From contig NZ_CP151657.1 of NCBI RefSeq assembly GCF_038405225.1, positions 2,604,001 to 2,668,000 of the forward strand: DNA of 64,000 bases. The letters run 5' to 3'. Positions 27,269-36,561 of this stretch are shown here, one piece after another (the first letter of the stretch is position 1; the number at the start of each line of letters is the position of its first letter). The stretch comes from Arthrobacter citreus (GTDB taxonomy: Bacteria; Actinomycetota; Actinomycetes; Actinomycetales; Micrococcaceae). Both the position numbers and the translations under genes were made by a program. The notes below the pieces were generated by a model. It saw only the letters and a program-made list of their open reading frames with translations, did no database searches and had not been told where the DNA came from.

Positions 27269-27308
27269 TTACTCGATCCCGTCCCGGATGATCGGGCAGG
27301 CCCTTCAG
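27269..27308 (-). pseudogene. Relic of the arginine deiminase 3' end (relic A)
   Basis: On the minus strand the bases read CPIIRDGIE then TAA, matching the end of the intact arginine deiminase ([12 protein letters not shown] at 35211-35213). Over about 38 bases I count 7 mismatches against the 35.2-kb gene. An in-frame TGA stands four codons before, where the intact gene has Cys-Met-Thr, so it is not functional. It lies between the EamA gene and the 3' end of the ArcD-like gene. Confidence 0.6.
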
Positions 27309-27327
27309 CACGCGGCCTGTCCTTTGC

Positions 27328-28773
27328 TTAGAGCTCTATCCAGCCTTGGGTCAGGGCCAGCACAGCTGAAACAGCTCCTGCCACTGTCATGAGGAAGAGA
27401 ACCAGCTCCCCTCCACGGAAGACTCGCTGCCCTTGTTCCCGGCGGGCGATCACAAACAGGACGGTGCCGGGGGCGTAGAAGATCATCGACAGCAGCACCA
27501 GTGGCAGGCCGGCGGCGTAGACCAGGAACACCGCGTAAATGGTGGCGATGACGGCAATGGCCAGGTCGACCCGCCGGACGCGGCGCGGGGCTCCTTCATA
27601 CGTTTCCCCGCTCCAGCCGAGCTTGAGGGCGTAGAGGGCCGCGAACAGCAGGGAAAACAGCGTCAGCACAGCGGTCATGTCCAGTGCAAAGTCGAAGGCG
27701 TCCTCGGAGAAGTACGTGATGACCATGACCAGCTGGCTGAGCAGGGTGCTCAGCAGCAGGGCGTTGACCGGGACATCGTCGTCGCTGACCCGGGACAGGA
27801 ACCGCGGCATGTCCTTCTCCGTGGCGGCCACGTACAGGACCTCCGCTGCCATGAGGCTCCAGGCCAGGTAGGCCCCCATCACCGAAATGACCAGGCCGGC
27901 GCTGACGAACACCAGTCCCCAGCTCCCCACTCCCGATTCCAGGACGCCCGCCATGGATGGTTGGCGCAGTTCGGCGAGCTGTTCCATCGGCAGGACCCCG
28001 TAGGAAACGATCGTGACCGAGGCAAAGATGGCAAAGACGCTCAGAAAGCCAAGGATGGTGGCCCTGCCAACGTCCTCCCGCCGTCGGGCATGGCGTGAAT
28101 ATACGCTGGCACCTTCAACCCCGAGAAAAACGAAGACGGTCACCAGCATCGTGTTGCTGACCTGTTCGAACAGCGGCCCCGTGTAGGCCGCCCCCGTGAG
28201 GTTTCCCGCGAAGACGGCGGGGTCGAACAGGAAGACGGCAAACAGCACGAAGACCAGGATGGGCACAACCTTGGCGATCGTGACTATCCGGTTGATGGCC
28301 GTGGCTTCTTTGATGCCGCGTCTGATCAGGAAGAAGAATCCCCACAGCCCGGCCGAGGACAGCACGACGGCGGGAAGGGTGTCCCCTGCGCCCAGCTGCG
28401 GAAACAGGGCTCCCAGCGTGGACATCGTGAGCACCCAGTAGGTGACGTTTCCAACGCAGGCACTGGCCCAGTAGCCCGCTGCGGAGAAGAACCCCACGTA
28501 GTTTCCGAAGCCGGCCTTGGCGTAGGAGAAGATCCCCGCATCCAGCGCCGGCTTGCGCAGGGACAGCCGCTGGAAGACGAAGGCCAGCATCAGCATGCCC
28601 GAACCCGCAATCAGCCAGGCGACCAGCGCACCCCACACCCCGGTTTCCTCGGCGAAGCGCTGGGGCAGGGAAAACACTCCTGCCCCGACCATGGAGCCGA
28701 TCACGACGGTGGTGAGGGTCAGCAGTGAGAGCTTGGCCGTTGGAGCCTTCTCCCCGGAAACAGGAGCAGACAT
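27328..28773 (-). CDS. arcD: Basic amino acid/polyamine antiporter, arginine/ornithine type (ArcD-like APC family)
   Basis: 481 residues with about 12 helices. The N-terminal APC motif is TTVVIGSMVGAGVFSLPQRF at about residues 20-40; YWVLTMSTLGALFP and FVFLGVEGASVYSRHARRR (loop with EGA motif) match ArcD/YjdE-type antiporters. It would exchange arginine for ornithine across the membrane. The intact arginine deiminase gene is 6.4 kb away, but a relic of a deiminase 3' end directly follows this gene, suggesting an older arcD-arcA pair. The ribosome binding site is GGAAAAG. Confidence 0.82.
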   Translation of the reverse strand: MSAPVSGEKAPTAKLSLLTLTTVVIGSMVGAGVFSLPQRFAEETGVWGALVAWLIAGSGMLMLAFVFQRLSLRKPALDAGIFSYAKAGFGNYVGFFSAAGYWASACVGNVTYWVLTMSTLGALFPQLGAGDTLPAVVLSSAGLWGFFFLIRRGIKEATAINRIVTIAKVVPILVFVLFAVFLFDPAVFAGNLTGAAYTGPLFEQVSNTMLVTVFVFLGVEGASVYSRHARRREDVGRATILGFLSVFAIFASVTIVSYGVLPMEQLAELRQPSMAGVLESGVGSWGLVFVSAGLVISVMGAYLAWSLMAAEVLYVAATEKDMPRFLSRVSDDDVPVNALLLSTLLSQLVMVITYFSEDAFDFALDMTAVLTLFSLLFAALYALKLGWSGETYEGAPRRVRRVDLAIAVIATIYAVFLVYAAGLPLVLLSMIFYAPGTVLFVIARREQGQRVFRGGELVLFLMTVAGAVSAVLALTQGWIEL

Positions 28774-28964
28774 GGTTCTTTTCCAATCGGGTGTGGCGGC
28801 CGCTGAGGCAACACGGGTTAGACAACAGTGGAGGGGCGGACCGCTTCCTGTCTGGGATCTTCCGTCGGAAGCCTGACTATTATCCTCCGAATGTCAGCGG
28901 GATCCGAATCGGCAGCCAGCACCTCGAGGCGGTAGCCGGGCGTTCGAATCAGGGAAAGGCCCCG

Positions 28965-29948
28965 CTAGGACCAGTGCACCGGCACGGCCAGCCGGAGCTG
29001 TTCGGGCTGGGCCAGGGCGGGCACGTCGAGGCCGCGCTCCTGCAGCGCCCGGAACTCCAGCAGCTGCAGCAGCAGCCCCACGGACTGCCGGCCGATCGCC
29101 AGGCCGTCCACGTCCACGGAGGGCACGCCGGAGGCGCCCAGGGCCGCCGCGGTCCGGCGGTCTCCGCTGACCACCAAATCCTGCGGCACCCGGACGCCGC
29201 GCAGCTGCAGGGCGTACATCAGTCCCAGCGCCACCGGTGAGGCGTATACCAGGACGGCGGTGGCGCCGGTGGCCAGCACGGCGTCGGCCTGCCGGATCCC
29301 GCTTTCGGCCAGCGGCGGCACCGGGCCCACCACGGTCAGCTCGGCCCTGCCCTGGAGCGCCTGCCGGATCGCGGCGGTGCGCATCTCGTGCGGCCAGGAC
29401 CCTTCCGGGCCGCCCAGATACGCGATCTTCCGGTGTCCGCGGGCGGCCAGCTCCTGCGCCAGCTGGGCAAAGGCCGCGGCGGTGTCGGCGGTCACCGAGG
29501 GCACTCCGGGAAGCTCGCGTTCAATCAGCACCGTCGGCGCCAGCGTGGTGGCGTGCTCCACGATGTCCCGGTTGGCCTGCGAGGCGTTGAGCACCAGGCC
29601 GTCCACCTGCTCGGCCAGCCGTTCCAGCGCCCGGCGGTCCGCGTCCGTCGCCATGCCGTTCACGGCCATGGTCAGGTGGTTGCCGGATTCCTCGGCCGCG
29701 GCCTGCGCGCCCTCGATGATCGGGGCGAAGAACGTGTTCTGGATGCTCGGCAGCACCAGGGTCAGCAGGCCGGTCCGGCCGCGGGCCAGGGCACGCGCGG
29801 TCCGGCTCGGCTCAAAGCCCAGCGCCTCGGCGGCCCGGCGGACCCGGGTAATGGTCTCCTTGGCCACGAGTTCCGGCCGGCCCAGGGCTCGTGACGCCGT
29901 CGCCTTCGACACCCCCGCCGCGGTGGCAACGTCGTCAAGTGTGGCCAT
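28965..29948 (-). CDS. LacI-family regulator of the PotABCD-like/deaminase operon
   Basis: About 327 residues, starting MATLDDVATAAGVSKATASRAL at 29948 with AAGGAAGGG upstream; a longer frame from 30068 has no ribosome binding site. The KATASRALGRPE form is typical of LacI/PurR-like DNA reading heads. The effector domain runs from TGLLTLVLPSIQNTFF. It is divergent from the importer operon with AATCGGTT/AACCGGTT elements between, so it should control that operon. Confidence 0.92.
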   Translation of the reverse strand: MATLDDVATAAGVSKATASRALGRPELVAKETITRVRRAAEALGFEPSRTARALARGRTGLLTLVLPSIQNTFFAPIIEGAQAAAEESGNHLTMAVNGMATDADRRALERLAEQVDGLVLNASQANRDIVEHATTLAPTVLIERELPGVPSVTADTAAAFAQLAQELAARGHRKIAYLGGPEGSWPHEMRTAAIRQALQGRAELTVVGPVPPLAESGIRQADAVLATGATAVLVYASPVALGLMYALQLRGVRVPQDLVVSGDRRTAAALGASGVPSVDVDGLAIGRQSVGLLLQLLEFRALQERGLDVPALAQPEQLRLAVPVHWS

Positions 29949-30056
29949 GTCAGCCCTTCCTTTTTGTTTGACGCTACCGTACGGGCAGCGCGGGGCCGGG
30001 ACCGGCGGGTTGGGCCGGTAACAAACCTGAAATACGGATTCGCTAGGGTAGTCTGC

Positions 30057-30076
30057 AATCGGTTCCACAACCGGTT
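30057..30076. promoter_or_regulatory. Candidate LacI operator (AATCGGTT-4-AACCGGTT)
   Basis: AATCGGTT at 30057-30064 and the perfect palindrome AACCGGTT at 30069-30076 lie between the LacI gene and the permease start. LacI-family operators typically have such central CG palindromes. Whether one or both bind the adjacent regulator is inference. Confidence 0.55.
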
Positions 30077-30134
30077 ACATTCATTGTTGCCTGCTTTTTA
30101 CCTGCCGTCACTTCTGATTCGGGGACACCGCCCT

Positions 30135-30956
30135 ATGCTGCGCAGACCCAAGCTCCTCATCGCGCCGGGAGCACTTGTGCTGGTGCTGGGATTCGCCATC
30201 CCGGCCCTGCTGATGCTCTTCAGTCCGCCGGGCACCGGACCCCTGGAGGTCCTGTCCCGCCTCGGACAAATGCTCACCGACCCGTACGACCTCAAGATCA
30301 TCGGCCGGACCCTGGTGTACGGCCTGACCGTGACCGTGCTGTGCGTGGTCCTGGGCTTTCCGATCGCTTTCCTGCTGGCCCGCTCCACGTCCCGGTTTGC
30401 CGGTATGTGGCTGGCGCTGGCCATTTTCCCGCTGCTGCTGAGCAACGTGGTGCGCACCTTCGGCTGGCTGGTGATGCTGGGCTCCAACGGCGCCATCGGC
30501 AAGCTCCTGGTGGCCCTGGGCCTGACGGACCGCGGTCCGCAGTTGCTCTACACACCGCTGGCCGTGGTCCTGGGCATGCTGCAGCTGTTCCTGCCGCTGG
30601 CCATCATCACCTGCTATTCGGCCATCGCGCAGGTGGATAAAAACCTCGACGACGCCGCCCGAGGCCTGGGTGCCTCCCGCACCCGGACCCTGTGGAGCGT
30701 GGTGGTTCCGCTGTCCCTGCCCGGCATTGTCGTGGCCGCCACCCTGGTCTTCGCCGGTGCTGCCACCGCCTACACCACCCCGTACCTGCTGGGCGGAACC
30801 GGCCAGCGGGTGCTCTCCACCCAGCTGTTCACCTACTCCAGCGTCACCGTGGACTGGGCCGCGGCGTCGGCCACTGCCCTGCTGATGACGGTGCTGGTGT
30901 TCCTGGTTTCCGGGCTGTCCTCCTTCCTTGGATCACGAAAGGGGAAGGTGGAATGA
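30135..30956 (+). CDS. ABC permease, PotB type
   Basis: About 273 residues with six helices, starting MLRRPKLLIAPGALVLVLGF. The conserved loop is DDAARGLGASRTRTLWSVVVP near residue 175, the PotB/spermidine-permease form of the EAA motif. The ATG at 30135 is preferred because it precedes the first helix directly; upstream in-frame codons cover the operator. It is the first gene of a four-gene importer plus a deaminase. It overlaps the next gene by four bases. Confidence 0.88.
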   Translation: MLRRPKLLIAPGALVLVLGFAIPALLMLFSPPGTGPLEVLSRLGQMLTDPYDLKIIGRTLVYGLTVTVLCVVLGFPIAFLLARSTSRFAGMWLALAIFPLLLSNVVRTFGWLVMLGSNGAIGKLLVALGLTDRGPQLLYTPLAVVLGMLQLFLPLAIITCYSAIAQVDKNLDDAARGLGASRTRTLWSVVVPLSLPGIVVAATLVFAGAATAYTTPYLLGGTGQRVLSTQLFTYSSVTVDWAAASATALLMTVLVFLVSGLSSFLGSRKGKVE

Positions 30957-31747
30957 AAACCCGTCCCGTCCTGCTCTCGCTGGCCGTCCTGGGCTACGCG
31001 GTGATGATTGTGCCCATCCTGTTTGTGGTGCTGACGTCCTTCACCGCCGGCAGCACCCTGTCCTTTCCGCCCTCCGGGTTCTCCCTGAAGTGGTTCGACA
31101 AGGCGCTCTCCTACACCCCGTTCATGGAGTCGCTGACGTCCTCGCTGCTGCTGGCCGTGGTGTCCACCGCGCTGGCCCTGGCGCTGGGTGTCCCGGCGGC
31201 ACTGGCCATTGCGCGCAGCCGGCTGGCGCACACACCGGCCCTGCAGACCTTCTTCGCCTCCCCGCTGATTGTGCCGGAACTGGTCATCGGCCTGGCCCTG
31301 TACCAGCAGCTGGTGATCACCCTGCGCGCGGACGCCTTCTGGACCCTGCTGCTGGGGCACGTGATCATCCTGATTCCGTACACCGTGCGGGTCACCGGCT
31401 CCACCCTGGCGCTGAGCGACCTGAGCATCGAGGACGCCGCCCGCGGCCTCGGCGCCTCTCCCCTGCACACCTTCCGCACCGTCACGCTGCCGCTGATGCG
31501 CCCGGGCCTGATTTCCGCGGCACTGCTGAGCTTCATCACGTCCTTCAACAACGTGCCGCTGTCCCTGCTGCTGCAAAGCCGGGATTTCAGCACCTTCCCG
31601 ATCACCATGCTCGACTACGTCCAGCAGTCCTACGACCCCATGATCGCCGCCATGTCCACGCTGATCATGGCCGGCACCGTCATCATTGCCATCATCGCTG
31701 AGCGGACCGTGGGCTTCGCCAGAATCTTCGGAGGTATCAACTCGTGA
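30953..31747 (+). CDS. ABC permease, PotC type
   Basis: About 264 residues, starting MKTRPVLLSLAVLGYAVMI at the ATG overlapping the previous stop. The loop IEDAARGLGASPLHTFRTVTLP near residue 160 matches PotC. The gene overlaps the GTG of the ATPase by four bases. It pairs with the PotB-type subunit. Confidence 0.9.
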   Translation: MKTRPVLLSLAVLGYAVMIVPILFVVLTSFTAGSTLSFPPSGFSLKWFDKALSYTPFMESLTSSLLLAVVSTALALALGVPAALAIARSRLAHTPALQTFFASPLIVPELVIGLALYQQLVITLRADAFWTLLLGHVIILIPYTVRVTGSTLALSDLSIEDAARGLGASPLHTFRTVTLPLMRPGLISAALLSFITSFNNVPLSLLLQSRDFSTFPITMLDYVQQSYDPMIAAMSTLIMAGTVIIAIIAERTVGFARIFGGINS

Positions 31748-32772
31748 GCACGCCCGCAGCAGAGTTCATCAACATCAGCCAGAACTACGGCGCCGCCCTG
31801 GCCGTGGACTCCATCAACCTGCAGATCGAGGAGGGCAAGCTCACCACCCTGCTCGGGCCCAGCGGCTGCGGCAAGACCACCAGCCTGCGGATGCTCGCCG
31901 GCTACCTGCAGCCCACCGGCGGCCGGATTCTGATCGGCGGCTCCGACGCCACCGCGCTGCCGCCGGAGAAACGCAACCTGGGCATGGTCTTCCAGTCCTA
32001 CGCGCTGTTTCCGCACCTGACCATCGCGGACAACGTGGGCTACGGCCTGAAGCTGCGCAAGGTTCCCGCTGCCGAGCGCAAGGCCCGCATTGCCGAATGC
32101 TTGGACATGGTGGGCCTGGGACACCTGGCCGGGCGCAAGCCCAAGGCCCTCTCCGGCGGGCAGCAGCAGCGCGTGGCGCTGGCCCGCGCCATTGCCATCC
32201 GGCCGCGCCTGCTGCTGCTGGACGAGCCGCTGTCCAACCTCGATGCCCGGCTGCGCGTGCAGATGCGGGCCGAAATCCGGCGGATCCAGGCCGAAACCGG
32301 ACTCACCGTGGTTCTGGTGACCCATGACCAGGATGAAGCGCTGGAAATGTCGGACTCGATGGTCCTGATGCGTGCCGGCAGAATCGAGCAGACCGGCGCT
32401 CCGGAGGACGTCTTCACCCGCCCCGCCAGCCGTTTTGTCGCGGACTTCCTGGGCTACGAGAACTTCCTGGAGCTGCCCGGCCGCGGCCTGGTCACCGTCC
32501 GTCCCGAGCACATGCGCCTGGTGGCGGCGGACTCCGCGCCCGACGGCGGCGGGCTGGCCCTGGATGCGGTGGTCACCTCCGTGGCCTACCGCGGCACCGA
32601 CGAAATTGTGACCGCCCTGGCCGGCGGCCACAGCCTGCAGGTCTCGGTGCACCGCAATTCGCAGAATGCCGCCTTGCCGGCCCTGCGTCCGGGCGACGCG
32701 GTCCGTGTGGCCGCCGCCGCCGGGGACATCATCCACCTGCCCGCAGACCCGGTGCCCGCCGCAGCAGCCTAA
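31744..32772 (+). CDS. ABC transporter ATPase, PotA type
   Basis: 342 residues. Walker A GPSGCGKTTSLRML is near residue 38, signature ALSGGQQQRVALARA near 135, Walker B RLLLLDEPLSNLD, and the C-terminal region after about 250 is a TOBE-like domain (RPEHMRLVAADSAPDG). It starts with GTG in the overlap. PotA-type ATPases drive polyamine, iron or other cation/organic importers. Confidence 0.92.
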   Translation: MSTPAAEFINISQNYGAALAVDSINLQIEEGKLTTLLGPSGCGKTTSLRMLAGYLQPTGGRILIGGSDATALPPEKRNLGMVFQSYALFPHLTIADNVGYGLKLRKVPAAERKARIAECLDMVGLGHLAGRKPKALSGGQQQRVALARAIAIRPRLLLLDEPLSNLDARLRVQMRAEIRRIQAETGLTVVLVTHDQDEALEMSDSMVLMRAGRIEQTGAPEDVFTRPASRFVADFLGYENFLELPGRGLVTVRPEHMRLVAADSAPDGGGLALDAVVTSVAYRGTDEIVTALAGGHSLQVSVHRNSQNAALPALRPGDAVRVAAAAGDIIHLPADPVPAAAA

Positions 32773-32885
32773 GCCACCCGTCGTCGTCGTCCCCTTCGAT
32801 TTTTACCCGCACCACCGTCTCATCCGCTGCCCTGAACCTACGCCGCACATCCGTGCCGCGTACCACCGAAAGGAACCGAACCACC

Positions 32886-33965
32886 ATGACCTCCCCCCGC
32901 ACCCGCGCCGCCAAGCTTTCCGCCGCTGCCTCGGTAGCCGTCACCGCTGCCCTGGTCCTTTCCGGCTGCGGCGCTGACGCCGGCAGCGCCGATGATTCCC
33001 AGACCCTGGTCCTGAGCACCTTCGCCTTTGGCGTGGAGGACTTGGAGGAGGCCATCGTGAAGCCGTTCGAAGAGAAGACCGGCATCTCCGTGGAGATCGA
33101 AACCGGATCCAACGCGGACCGCCTTTCCAGCCTGGAACTGGCCGGCGGGGACAGCGGCGTGGACGTCATGCTGATGTCCGATTTCTACGCCGCCATGGGC
33201 GAAGAGAAGCAGCTGTTCCAGGCCGTGGACGCCGACGCAGTGCCGCACCTGGCGGAGATCGCGGACTTCGCGACGTCGGAGGACTTCTCCGGCCCGTCCT
33301 ACAGCTACCAGCTCAACGGCGTGATGTACCGCAGCGATGACCTCTCCGCGGAGCAGGCCGCCAGCTGGGACCTGTACGCGGACAGCAGCTACGCCGGGCG
33401 GCTGGCCTTCCCGGACATCTCCACCACCGGCGGGCAGCTTTCCGTGGCTGCCGTGGCGGACAGCTACGGCTCGGACGCCTATGACATTGACGCGGCGCTG
33501 TCCACGATTGGCGGCTGGAACCCGAACATCCTGAAGTTTGTCTCCTCCTCCACCGAAATCACCAACCTGCTGGTCCAGGGCGAAATTGTTGCCGCTCCCA
33601 CGCTGAACGGGTTCGCCACGGACCTGATCGCCTCCGGCGAGCCGATCGCCTGGACCGCCACGGACACGGGCAAGTTCATGGCCACCAACCGGGTGATGAT
33701 CCCCGCCGGCGCCGAGCATCTGGACGCCGCGCACCAGTTCATCGACTACCTGCTCTCCGTGGAGGCGCAGACCGCCTCGGCCGAGCTGGTGGGTGACCTG
33801 CCGGTAAACCCCGGCGCCGCCGTGCCGGAGAGCCTGACCAACGTGGTGGGCGAGATTGCCGAAGACCCCATTGCCGCCGGGTTCTCCACCCTGGACTTCC
33901 CCACCATCGTGGCGAACTACGACTCCTGGGTTGACCGGTTTGCCCGTGAGGCCTCCTCCAAGTAA
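32886..33965 (+). CDS. Substrate-binding lipoprotein, PotD/SBP family 8 type
   Basis: About 359 residues. The lipoprotein signal ends ALVLSGCGADA. The mature part matches the PotD/Fbp-like fold: VKPFEEKTGISVEIETGS near residue 58, GVDVMLMSDFYAAMGEE, and WNPNILKFVSSSTEITNLL in lobe two. AAAGGAAC precedes the ATG at 32886. The ligand is not evident. The polyamine-binding acidic pocket cannot be confirmed by eye, and the following deaminase suggests an amino-bearing base, nucleoside or amine. Confidence 0.85.
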   Translation: MTSPRTRAAKLSAAASVAVTAALVLSGCGADAGSADDSQTLVLSTFAFGVEDLEEAIVKPFEEKTGISVEIETGSNADRLSSLELAGGDSGVDVMLMSDFYAAMGEEKQLFQAVDADAVPHLAEIADFATSEDFSGPSYSYQLNGVMYRSDDLSAEQAASWDLYADSSYAGRLAFPDISTTGGQLSVAAVADSYGSDAYDIDAALSTIGGWNPNILKFVSSSTEITNLLVQGEIVAAPTLNGFATDLIASGEPIAWTATDTGKFMATNRVMIPAGAEHLDAAHQFIDYLLSVEAQTASAELVGDLPVNPGAAVPESLTNVVGEIAEDPIAAGFSTLDFPTIVANYDSWVDRFAREASSK

Positions 33966-34010
33966 TCCCCGGCGCGTCCGCTGCGGCGCCGCCCTTGAAA
34001 GACAGGAACC

Positions 34011-35138
34011 ATGAATACACCCGCCCAGCCTGCGCCGTCCGCCCTGCAGGAGTTTGCCGCCCGGCTGCCCAAAACGGATCTGCACTGCCACCTGATCGGT
34101 ACCGTCCGCGCGTCGACCTTCGCCGACCTTGCCGCCAAGGCCGGACTGGACCTGCCCGCGGACCCGGAGACCATCTTCGCGAACATCTCCTCGGTGATGC
34201 GGGACTTCACCCCGTACCGCAACGCGCGGATCCCGATCGTGGAGGACTACAGCCTGGACCCGGCCGGCGAGCGGTATTCGCTGTTCCAAGTTTCGGACTG
34301 GGTGATGCAGTCGCTGACCGAACCGGCGGACCTCACCCGCATCACCTATGAAGCGTTCGAGGACGCGCACCGTGCCAGCAATACCCGGCACCTGGAACTG
34401 TTCATTGACGACGTGCCGCCGCGGATGCCGGAGCTGGGCTACGCCGGCGCGGTGGCCGCCTATGTGGAGGGCATCCAGGCCGCGGAGCGGGACTTCGGCA
34501 TGAGCGGGCGGCTGGTGGTCGGCATCGACCGCAGCAAGGACGGGGCCTACGCGGTGGCCCGGGTGCAGCAGATCCTGGACGCGCCCAGCCCGTACGTGGT
34601 GGGCATTGGCCTGGACAACCTGGAAACGGCGGGACCGCCCGAGCGCTTCGCCGAGGCCTACCAGCTGGCCGGCGCGCACGGACTCAAGCGCACCGCGCAT
34701 TCCTCCGAGCACGCGCCGGTGGCCGTTAACACGGTCACCTGCCTGGATGTGCTGGGCTGCGACCGCATTGACCACGGCTACTTTGTAATGGAGGACGACG
34801 CCGTCATTGCCCGGCTGCGGGAGGACCAGACCCCGTTCACGGGCATTTTCACCACCTCCCGCCGGTCCTGGCGGCCGTGGCGGCGAGCTTCCATCAAGGC
34901 CATGATCGACGCCGGCCTGAACGTCATCCTGGCCTCCGATGATCCGGGCATGTTTCCCACCACGCTGGCCAACGAGTACCGGATTGCCGTGGACGAGCTG
35001 GGCCTGGACCGGGCCTGGCTGCGCCGCTCGGCGCTGGCCGGCGTTGATGCGTGCTGGCTGACGGACGCCGAAAAGGCTGCGCTGAAGGCGTCCATGACGG
35101 CGGAGATTGACGCGCTGGAGCAGGAACTGTTCGGCTAA
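34011..35138 (+). CDS. Adenosine-deaminase-family amidohydrolase with divergent motifs
   Basis: 375 residues. The zinc motif HxH is present (KTDLHCHLIGTVR near residue 24), as are a His/Glu motif (TAHSSEHAPV near 230), GCDRIDHGY, and the metal/catalytic ASDDPGMF near 310. Canonical adenosine deaminases read HLDG, HAGE, RIGHG and STDDP at these places. Catalytic His, Glu and Asp residues are kept, so hydrolytic deamination is likely, but the altered HLIG and HSSEH motifs argue for a different substrate. It ends the PotABCD-like operon and is followed by a terminator. Confidence 0.8.
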   Translation: MNTPAQPAPSALQEFAARLPKTDLHCHLIGTVRASTFADLAAKAGLDLPADPETIFANISSVMRDFTPYRNARIPIVEDYSLDPAGERYSLFQVSDWVMQSLTEPADLTRITYEAFEDAHRASNTRHLELFIDDVPPRMPELGYAGAVAAYVEGIQAAERDFGMSGRLVVGIDRSKDGAYAVARVQQILDAPSPYVVGIGLDNLETAGPPERFAEAYQLAGAHGLKRTAHSSEHAPVAVNTVTCLDVLGCDRIDHGYFVMEDDAVIARLREDQTPFTGIFTTSRRSWRPWRRASIKAMIDAGLNVILASDDPGMFPTTLANEYRIAVDELGLDRAWLRRSALAGVDACWLTDAEKAALKASMTAEIDALEQELFG

Positions 35139-35151
35139 TTTCCAACGCCCG

Positions 35152-35187
35152 ACGCCGGTGTCCGCTCTGCGGGCACCGGCGTTTTCT
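35152..35187 (+). terminator. Terminator of the importer-deaminase operon
   Basis: ACGCCGGTG (35152-35160) pairs with CACCGGCGT (35174-35182) around a 13-base loop that can itself form CCG/CGG pairs; TTTTCTTT follows. It begins 13 bases after the deaminase stop. Confidence 0.88.
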
Positions 35188-35210
35188 TTGGGGTGCTTAG
35201 TCGGCGTGCT

Positions 35211-36473
35211 TTACTCGATCGGGTCGCGGATGATTGGGCAGGTCATGCAGTGCCCGCCGCCGCGGCCCCGGCCGAGCTCGGCGCCCACAATCGGAATGAC
35301 CTCGACGCCGGCGTTGCGCAGCGCCGCATTGGTTTGGGTGTTGCGGTCATACGTGAGCACCACGCCGGGCTCGAGCGCGACGGCGTTGTTCGCGCTGTCC
35401 CACTGCTGGCGTTCGGAGGCGTAGTAGTCCCCCGCGGTCTCGACCAGGCGCAGCTGCCGGTGGCCCATGGATTCGGCGACGACGTCGACAAAGCGGCGGT
35501 CCCGCTCGTCGCGCACTTCCAGGCCCGGAGCCTTGTCGGAGGGGTGGATGGTGAAGGCGTGGATGCCGTTCACAATGGCCGGGTGGATGGTGGCCAAGTC
35601 CCGGTCCGCGAAGGTGAACACGGTGTCCAGATGCATCGCGGCGCGCAGCTTGGGCATGCCGGCGACGACGATCCGTTCCGCCGCCTCTTCCTTGAAGAGG
35701 GCCTGCGCGAGCTGGGTGATGGCTTGACGGGAGGTCCGCTCCCCCATGCCCAGCAGTACGGTGCCGTTGCCCACGGGCATCACGTCGCCGCCCTCCAAGG
35801 TGGCCTGACTCCAGTCCTTTTCCGCGTCGCCCCACCAAATCTTCGAGCCGGTGTAGTCCGGATGGAACCGGTAGATGGCCTGCATCAGCAGGGTTTCGTC
35901 GTGCCGGGCGGGCCAGTAGAGCGGGTTCAGGGTCAGTCCCCCGTTGATCCAGCAGGTGGTGTCACGGGTGTAGAGGGTGTTGGGCAGCGGCGGCAGCAGG
36001 TATTCCGGCCGGCCGGTGGATTCGCGAACCAGGCCGACGTAGCCGGAGAGGTAGTCATCGGGAAGGTCCGACGTCGTGAGTCCCCCGATGAGGATCCGCG
36101 CCAATTCCGCGCCGGTCAGTGAATCCAGGAAGGCCCGGGTGCCGGGCACCAGTCCGAGGCCGACCCGGTTGGCGATGATTTTGCGGTCCAACAGCCAGGT
36201 CCGTGCCTCCGGGATGTCCATGGTCTGCCCGAGCAGATCATGGAGTTCGACGACGTCGACGCCGCGGCTGGTCATCTTGGCGACGAAGTCGGCGTGGTCA
36301 CGCTGGGCGTTCTCCACCCACATCACGTCGTCGAAGAGCAGGTCTTCGCGGTTGGTAGGGGTGAGCCGTTCGTGGGCCAGACCGGGAGCGCAGACGAGGA
36401 CCTTGCGCAGTTTTCCGACCTCCGAGTACACCCCGTAGTCGGCGGCGCTTGGTGCGGAGGTGGCGGGAAACAT
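35211..36473 (-). CDS. arcA: Arginine deiminase
   Basis: About 420 residues (family usually 400-420). It starts [20 protein letters not shown] at 36473 with AAGGAG; the frame extends to 36551 but without support. Family motifs: [12 protein letters not shown], the [18 protein letters not shown] region (as [11 protein letters not shown]), [10 protein letters not shown] near 225 with the Glu and Asp of the active site, [10 protein letters not shown] (catalytic His) near 275, and the C-terminal catalytic Cys in [14 protein letters not shown]. It converts arginine to citrulline and ammonia. No ornithine transcarbamylase or carbamate kinase gene is in the window. Two decayed copies of its 3' end lie at 27.27 and 41.72 kb. 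Confidence 0.95.
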   Translation of the reverse strand: MFPATSAPSAADYGVYSEVGKLRKVLVCAPGLAHERLTPTNREDLLFDDVMWVENAQRDHADFVAKMTSRGVDVVELHDLLGQTMDIPEARTWLLDRKIIANRVGLGLVPGTRAFLDSLTGAELARILIGGLTTSDLPDDYLSGYVGLVRESTGRPEYLLPPLPNTLYTRDTTCWINGGLTLNPLYWPARHDETLLMQAIYRFHPDYTGSKIWWGDAEKDWSQATLEGGDVMPVGNGTVLLGMGERTSRQAITQLAQALFKEEAAERIVVAGMPKLRAAMHLDTVFTFADRDLATIHPAIVNGIHAFTIHPSDKAPGLEVRDERDRRFVDVVAESMGHRQLRLVETAGDYYASERQQWDSANNAVALEPGVVLTYDRNTQTNAALRNAGVEVIPIVGAELGRGRGGGHCMTCPIIRDPIE

Positions 36474-36561
36474 GTGGTTCTCCTTGGTATTCAGGTGACT
36501 TTCTGCAGGCTCAACAGATGTGGAGGGCGGACTTCCTGTCCATCCCTCCACAGATTAGGAA

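Noticed and set aside
28935-28960. tRNA T-loop-like GTTCGAATC
   Set aside because: The flanking bases do not form a T-stem, and no anticodon arm or acceptor stem lies at the right distance.
32838-34775. 645-codon open frame on the minus strand
   Set aside because: It is antisense to the binding protein and deaminase, which both have clear motifs and ribosome binding sites; the translation has no recognisable domain.
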